Of a DNA stretch of 64,000 nucleotides, positions 59,235 through 64,000 are shown piece after piece. The notes beneath the pieces were generated by a model. That model was not told where the DNA came from. It saw only the letters and a list, made by a program, of their open reading frames with translations, and ran no database searches. The position numbers and the translations under genes were made by a program. This DNA comes from an uncultured Tolumonas sp. (GTDB taxonomy: Bacteria > Pseudomonadota > Gammaproteobacteria > Enterobacterales > Aeromonadaceae), in NCBI RefSeq assembly GCF_963678185.1, contig NZ_OY782757.1:992001-1056000 (forward strand). The letters run 5' to 3'. Position 1 is the stretch's first letter, and every line of letters begins with the position of its first letter.

Positions 59235-60080
59235 TTAATGCCGGCAAAGTTGCTGAAGTCGTGCAATACCAGTCGGATCTTCCAGCTGTAATGGCACGAC
59301 CGCCCAACGTTTCGCATGTTGTTCAGTTACCTGAGTCAGAAATTGCTGCTCATTCAGCGCACGTTGCTGCAATAATGCCGATGAAGAAGTCGTAAGCATC
59401 AGACTGTTATTAATAACCCACGCCCACGGTTCAATGCCCGCCCGGCGTAAATCTGCCTGTAAGTTAGCAGCTTCTAAAACAGGTGTTTGTTCTGCTAAGG
59501 TCACAAGCAACACTTTCGTCTGCTTCGGATCCTGCAACTGCATCATTGGAGTAGTGAAATGCAGGCCTTTGCTGTCCATCTGGCGGGCAACTTCCCGATG
59601 ATAAGCGCCCGTTGCATCAAGCAGCAGTAAGGTATGACCAGTAGGTGCAGTGTCAAACACGATATGTTCGTAGTCAGCCAGTAGCTCGCGATCCGTCAAC
59701 AAAGCGGTAAATTCATCGAAAGCGGCAATTTCCGTGGTACAGGCGCCAGAGAGCTGCTCTTCAATGCCTTTGACTATCGCTGCGGGCAATTTCCCGCGAA
59801 CCGGAGCTACTATGCTTTCCCGATATTGTTGTGCCGCAGCCTGAGGATCAATTTCCAATGCAAATAAATTATCCACATCAGGAATGGCTTTAATCTGGTT
59901 ACCAATGGTCAAACCAAACACTTGCCCGATATTAGATGCCGGATCAGTACTCACGAGCAGCGTCCGCTTTCCCTCCGCAGCCAAATTAATCGCACTGGCA
60001 CAGGCTAACGATGTTTTGCCAACGCCACCTTTTCCGGTAAAGAACAGGAATGGTGGTGGGTTATCCAAAAATTTAGGCAT
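59235..60080 (-). CDS. arsA: Hybrid half-length ArsA-type ATPase
   Basis: 281 aa from ATG 60080 (GGAGG 5 bp upstream). Known ArsA proteins are about 580 aa with two related halves, A1 and A2. Here residues 1-143 match A1 ([48 protein letters not shown]) and from [20 protein letters not shown] to the end match A2 ([38 protein letters not shown]). The junction is the DTAPTGHT motif that both halves share. Of the three metal-site cysteines only the A1 ACTTE one remains. It may work as a dimer or be inactive. Confidence 0.88.
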   Translation of the reverse strand: MPKFLDNPPPFLFFTGKGGVGKTSLACASAINLAAEGKRTLLVSTDPASNIGQVFGLTIGNQIKAIPDVDNLFALEIDPQAAAQQYRESIVAPVRGKLPAAIVKGIEEQLSGACTTEIAAFDEFTALLTDRELLADYEHIVFDTAPTGHTLLLLDATGAYHREVARQMDSKGLHFTTPMMQLQDPKQTKVLLVTLAEQTPVLEAANLQADLRRAGIEPWAWVINNSLMLTTSSSALLQQRALNEQQFLTQVTEQHAKRWAVVPLQLEDPTGIARLQQLCRH

Positions 60081-60101
60081 GTATCCTCCCATGACAGCAG
60101 A

Positions 60102-60470
60102 TCAACAGCAGCCCGAACTTCCACAACATCCGGCTTTTTTAATCGATTTAATGGTTACTGGCGCCATTGCGACACCGGCCCAGCGCGCCAATTCTTCGCG
60201 TTTGGCATATCGACCGGCTAAGACTATCTCGTTATCGACCAGAATAAGTGGAAGACCAGCTTCACCTGAGCGCATTAAAAACGCACTGACTTGCGGGTTG
60301 TTAGCAAATTCCAACGGTTGCTGCGCCAGATTAAATCGCTCAACATGACCGCCTTGTTGCTCTAACCAAGCCACATCAGCAGCAAACTGGATCAGCGGTT
60401 GATCAACGTCTGTGCCGCATACGCCACTGGAACAACACATTGCTGGGTCAAAAATCTGGATAAATGCCAT
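60102..60470 (-). CDS. arsD: ArsD arsenic metallochaperone
   Basis: 122 aa from ATG 60470, which starts AFIQIFDPAMCCSSGVCG with the Cys pair and third Cys (residues about 12, 13 and 18) that bind As(III) and hand it to ArsA. The C-terminus carries two further vicinal Cys pairs (GCCGSSGCC), as in R773 ArsD. It lies 21 bp before arsA. No arsR is adjacent. Confidence 0.93.
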   Translation of the reverse strand: MAFIQIFDPAMCCSSGVCGTDVDQPLIQFAADVAWLEQQGGHVERFNLAQQPLEFANNPQVSAFLMRSGEAGLPLILVDNEIVLAGRYAKREELARWAGVAMAPVTIKSIKKAGCCGSSGCC

Positions 60471-60536
60471 GATGACGAGTCTCTGTAGAGAAATTAAACG
60501 CGCATACCCGCAAACCAAACTGGGCATGATTTTAAA

Positions 60537-60560
60537 TTCAATACTACAAGAATAGTTGAA
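60537..60560 (-). promoter_or_regulatory. Imperfect dyad upstream of arsD
   Basis: TTCAA and TTGAA ends with internal CTA and TAG; similar in size to ArsR/SmtB operators and 67 bp upstream of arsD. Weak evidence. Confidence 0.3.
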
Positions 60561-60817
60561 ATGTTCAAGTTGGGTTACGTAAGACCAGTACATTAGTTGA
60601 CAGAAAACAAGAAAGGATTAAATAAACCGCTTCGGCGCTCAACTTGCTTTATAGCACCAGCAAACCATACTTTTAAAAGAACCTCACCAGATAATAAGCC
60701 CTTATCATCGTTAGAAAACCGCGTTGTCTCTTTAGGTTCTTACCGATGTCTCCCCATCATCACAATTCATCCATTCAAGCGAGACATCTTCCTATTAAGT
60801 CAAAAAGGAGATTCAAA

Positions 60818-61597
60818 ATGCTTATTGACTACACATCAACCTGGATGGAAGTTTTTATTGTTATTGCTGTATTTGGGTGGTTTCTGTCATCAGCAATCTA
60901 TATTTTTCGGGAATATGAACGCGGAGTAGTTTTTACTCTCGGTCGATTCTGGAAAGTAAAAGGCCCCGGTCTCGTGATCATTATTCCTTTTATACAAAAA
61001 GCAGCACGCGTAGATCTGCGAACTATCGTTCTGGAAGTACCAACACAAGATGTTATTTCTCGCGACAATGTTTCCGTCAAAGTCAGTGCTGTTGTCTATT
61101 TACGAGTTATTGATCCTGAAAAAGCAATTATTCAAGTGATGGATTATCTCAATGCAACCAGTCAATTAGCCCAAACGATGTTACGTTCGGTGTTGGGCAA
61201 ACACCAACTCGACGATATGTTGGCTGAACGTGAAAAATTAAATACCGATATCCAACAGGCACTGGATGCGCAAACTGACTCATGGGGAATTAAAGTATCA
61301 AACGTTGAAATCAAACAAGTTGATTTAACAGAATCAATGATCAGAGCGATCGCCAGACAGGCAGAAGCTGAGCGTGAACGCCGCGCTAAAGTGATCCATG
61401 CGGAAGGTGAACTACAGGCATCAGAGAAACTATATCAAGCAGCTAAAGTGCTTGCCCAAGAGCCACAAGCGATATTGCTACGTTATTTAGAAACATTGAC
61501 CGTAATTGGTGCTGATAAGAATACAACAATAGTATTCCCTTTACCGATGGACGTAATTGCACCACTGCTGGAACGAGTAAAAAATGAGCTTAAATAG
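60818..61597 (+). CDS. Slipin (SPFH/stomatin family membrane protein)
   Basis: 259 aa. One N-terminal membrane helix (EVFIVIAVFGWFLSSAIYIF), then the SPFH domain: YERGVVFTLGRFWKVKGPGL, VPTQDVISRDNVSVKVSAVV, VDLTESMIRAIARQAEAERE and a C-terminal coiled coil. Slipins form oligomeric membrane scaffolds. ATG 60818 follows AAAAAGGAG. The usual NfeD partner is not adjacent. It is divergent from the ars genes. Confidence 0.92.
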   Translation: MLIDYTSTWMEVFIVIAVFGWFLSSAIYIFREYERGVVFTLGRFWKVKGPGLVIIIPFIQKAARVDLRTIVLEVPTQDVISRDNVSVKVSAVVYLRVIDPEKAIIQVMDYLNATSQLAQTMLRSVLGKHQLDDMLAEREKLNTDIQQALDAQTDSWGIKVSNVEIKQVDLTESMIRAIARQAEAERERRAKVIHAEGELQASEKLYQAAKVLAQEPQAILLRYLETLTVIGADKNTTIVFPLPMDVIAPLLERVKNELK

Positions 61598-61649
61598 TTA
61601 GAAGACCATAAACAAAACCAATAACATTTATGCTCAATACAAATAAAAA

Positions 61650-61678
61650 CACCGCACATATATTAAATATGCGCGGTG
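61650..61678. terminator. Hairpin between slipin and hns
   Basis: CACCGCACATAT and ATATGCGCGGTG with a single mismatch, followed on the minus strand by GTTTTTATTTG. It can end both convergent transcripts, best for hns. Confidence 0.75.
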
Positions 61679-61700
61679 ATCTTAGATCAAATCCAGACGA

Positions 61701-62099
61701 TTAGATCAGGAAATCGTTCAGCGATTTACCTTGGGCAATTGCTTCACGAATTGGTACTGGCTGACGGCCTTGACCAGTCCAAGTTTTTACAGAACCATCA
61801 GCATCAGTGTACTGATATTTAGCCGGACGTGGCGCACGTTTAGAAGTTTTTTCTGTCACAGTAGAGGCATCAATTAAATCAGCTAAATCGATACCTTCTG
61901 CACGCAACATTTCTTTATATTCAGCAATTTTCTGTAAGCGTTCAGCTTGTCCTTTACGAACAGCTTCTTCATTAACGCGACGCTCTTCAACAATGGCTGT
62001 TAATTTTTCATAGCCTTCATTTAATTGTTCCAGAGTCAGTTCGCGGGTTACTGCTTTCAGGCTGCGAGCGTTTAAAAATGTTCTCAGAAAATCTGACAT
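61701..62099 (-). CDS. hns: H-NS family nucleoid protein
   Basis: 132 aa from ATG 62099. The N-terminal oligomerisation part (RSLKAVTRELTLEQLNEGYE and a coiled coil) and the C-terminal DNA-binding part with TWTGQGRQPVPI, the AT-hook-like H-NS core. It silences AT-rich foreign DNA; the AT-rich cassette genes in this window are obvious candidate targets, which is inference. Confidence 0.93.
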   Translation of the reverse strand: MSDFLRTFLNARSLKAVTRELTLEQLNEGYEKLTAIVEERRVNEEAVRKGQAERLQKIAEYKEMLRAEGIDLADLIDASTVTEKTSKRAPRPAKYQYTDADGSVKTWTGQGRQPVPIREAIAQGKSLNDFLI

Positions 62100-62443
62100 A
62101 GTGTTTGCCTTTAAAAAGTTATATGAGACTGGCGATTTCCGATGCAATTTAACATACAAATTGTTTTTAACAATACATCTGACATTAATTTTATTAAATT
62201 TAGCTGTAATTTTCATGGTTAACCATGAAAAAGGTCTTCTTAATTATATAACGAGCCCAACAATCACATTGTAGTATATTTAGACATTCAAGCAAATTAC
62301 TCGCACTGGTTATGTACAAAGATACATCGTCGGGCTTAAAGATGCTTTACTGATAACTTAGGCTATCGTCTTATACCGATTAAGTGCAGCTGAATTGATA
62401 GCGCTATTATTAAGTGATGCATAGAGAAACAATCATCCAAATC

Positions 62444-62474
62444 GTAGCAAAATAATGTTGTATTATTTTGCTAC
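62444..62474. terminator. Perfect hairpin downstream of SemiSWEET gene
   Basis: GTAGCAAAATAAT and ATTATTTTGCTAC around a 5-nt loop, 11 bp after the SemiSWEET stop; no strong T-run. Confidence 0.55.
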
Positions 62475-62484
62475 TCATAGCTCA

Positions 62485-62745
62485 TTAACGATAACGCAAT
62501 TTCATACCCAAAATCACTAAGGCTAATGCTAGTGTGATACCATTTGCCGCCATGATAGAGGCTTGACCATTACGGAAGCCATACCAAAACCAAAGTATCA
62601 ATCCCAAAGTTAATGCAACATACATAACTAAGGAAATACCTGATGTATCACGGGTTTTCAAAATTTTAATGACTTGCGGAATAAATGAAGCAGTAGTTAA
62701 AAAACCAGCCAGTAATCCCAGCAATTCAACAGATGAAGCACTCAT
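62485..62745 (-). CDS. SemiSWEET sugar transporter
   Basis: 86 aa, three membrane helices. The PQ motif is present in TTASFIPQVIKILKTRDTSG, followed by SLVMYVALTLGLILWFWYGF. SemiSWEETs work as dimers that pass sugars across the inner membrane. ATG is preceded by GAGAGACC. It is downstream of a 6-phospho-beta-glucosidase gene but separated from it by a terminator. Confidence 0.9.
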   Translation of the reverse strand: MSASSVELLGLLAGFLTTASFIPQVIKILKTRDTSGISLVMYVALTLGLILWFWYGFRNGQASIMAANGITLALALVILGMKLRYR

Positions 62746-62769
62746 ATTTCAAGGTCTCTCAGAAATAAA

Positions 62770-62795
62770 AAATCCCCTCTTAATAGAGGGGATTT
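62770..62795 (-). terminator. Rho-independent terminator after the GH1 gene
   Basis: AAATCCCCTCT, TAAT loop, AGAGGGGATTT; on the minus strand a T-run (TTTTTATTTC) follows, 5 bp past the stop. Confidence 0.92.
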
Positions 62796-62799
62796 ACAA

Positions 62800-64000
<1,201 letters not shown>

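Noticed and set aside
59173-59317. Longer ACR3 start at 59317
   Set aside because: It would overlap the arsA end and the added residues lack similarity to ACR3; ATG 59173 gives the normal N-terminus.

Overview
This window looks like a chromosome segment of a gammaproteobacterium. About 44 kb is a sedentary chromosomal integron cassette array, followed by about 20 kb of ordinary backbone genes. The backbone genes (SgrR-type regulator, fructose PTS, H-NS, ACR3/ArsA/ArsD, SemiSWEET, GH1 6-phospho-beta-glucosidase) and the IS30 and IS3 elements fit Aeromonadales or a relative such as Tolumonas. That placement is inference and not proven here.

Positions 1-44219 are the array. I count 62 attC sites by eye, plus one collapsed remnant. 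Each runs from an inverse core of the form RYYYAAC to a core of the form GTTRRRY, with imperfectly complementary arms. They fall into three size groups: 55-58 bp (arms like TGTGGGA...CCCCACA), 60 bp (arms like GGACAGCACTACGTGCTGCC), and 77 bp (with an added AAACCCGTTCACTTCGTTCACTGG-type segment, given here only as a type). Nearly all cassette genes run left to right, so the integrase gene and attI should lie left of position 1; neither is in the window. Cassette genes are AT-rich, mostly of unknown function, and separately acquired. Recognisable ones include a RibD/DHFR-like reductase, PLD-like protein, signal peptidase II, lipoprotein, DUF2971 protein, four HEPN-like proteins, VOC plus GNAT, a minimal nucleotidyltransferase, a Ser/Thr kinase, a WapI-like immunity protein, TetR, YhfG-Fic, HigBA, alpha/beta hydrolase, two NUDIX hydrolases, a TIR-like protein, StbDE on the opposite strand, DUF2809 and a NERD protein.

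The most striking content of the array has no convincing gene. Twenty-two full-length cassettes plus two fragments belong to one ORF-less family (about 7.9 kb in total). It comes in two discrete lengths, about 308-310 bp and about 394-407 bp, with two diverged members. A long-range helix, GGTTGCC with GGCAACC, is kept in all inspected copies and changes on both sides together (GGCTGC with GCAGCC) in one diverged member. This suggests a structured RNA or folded single-stranded DNA element. Three IS30-family copies all sit in the same orientation exactly 2 bp upstream of an attC inverse core. Other array events are an exact cassette duplication, a mosaic NUDIX duplication, an attC lost by a short-repeat deletion, and a NERD gene with a broken zinc ribbon.

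The array stops at a truncated copy of the ORF-less cassette cut by a decayed IS3-family element (44220-45130). Beyond it are an SspB-like ClpXP adaptor and an isoprenylcysteine-methyltransferase-like membrane protein. Next comes a six-gene sugar operon on the minus strand (TIM-barrel isomerase/epimerase, periplasmic binding protein, two-domain ATPase, permease, RpiR regulator, PfkB kinase); its kinase has an in-frame amber codon. Then follow an SgrR-type regulator, a shikimate-dehydrogenase-like protein and a fructose-type PTS IIBC. The arsenic genes are arsD, a hybrid half-length arsA and an ACR3 pump. Last are a slipin, H-NS, SemiSWEET and the 3' part of a 6-phospho-beta-glucosidase gene cut by the window edge.

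Cassettes probably act independently. Toxin-antitoxin modules carry their own promoters (visible for higBA and stbDE) and would stabilise the array. Several other cassettes (HEPN, TIR-like, PLD, kinase, Fic) look like defence or abortive-infection candidates.
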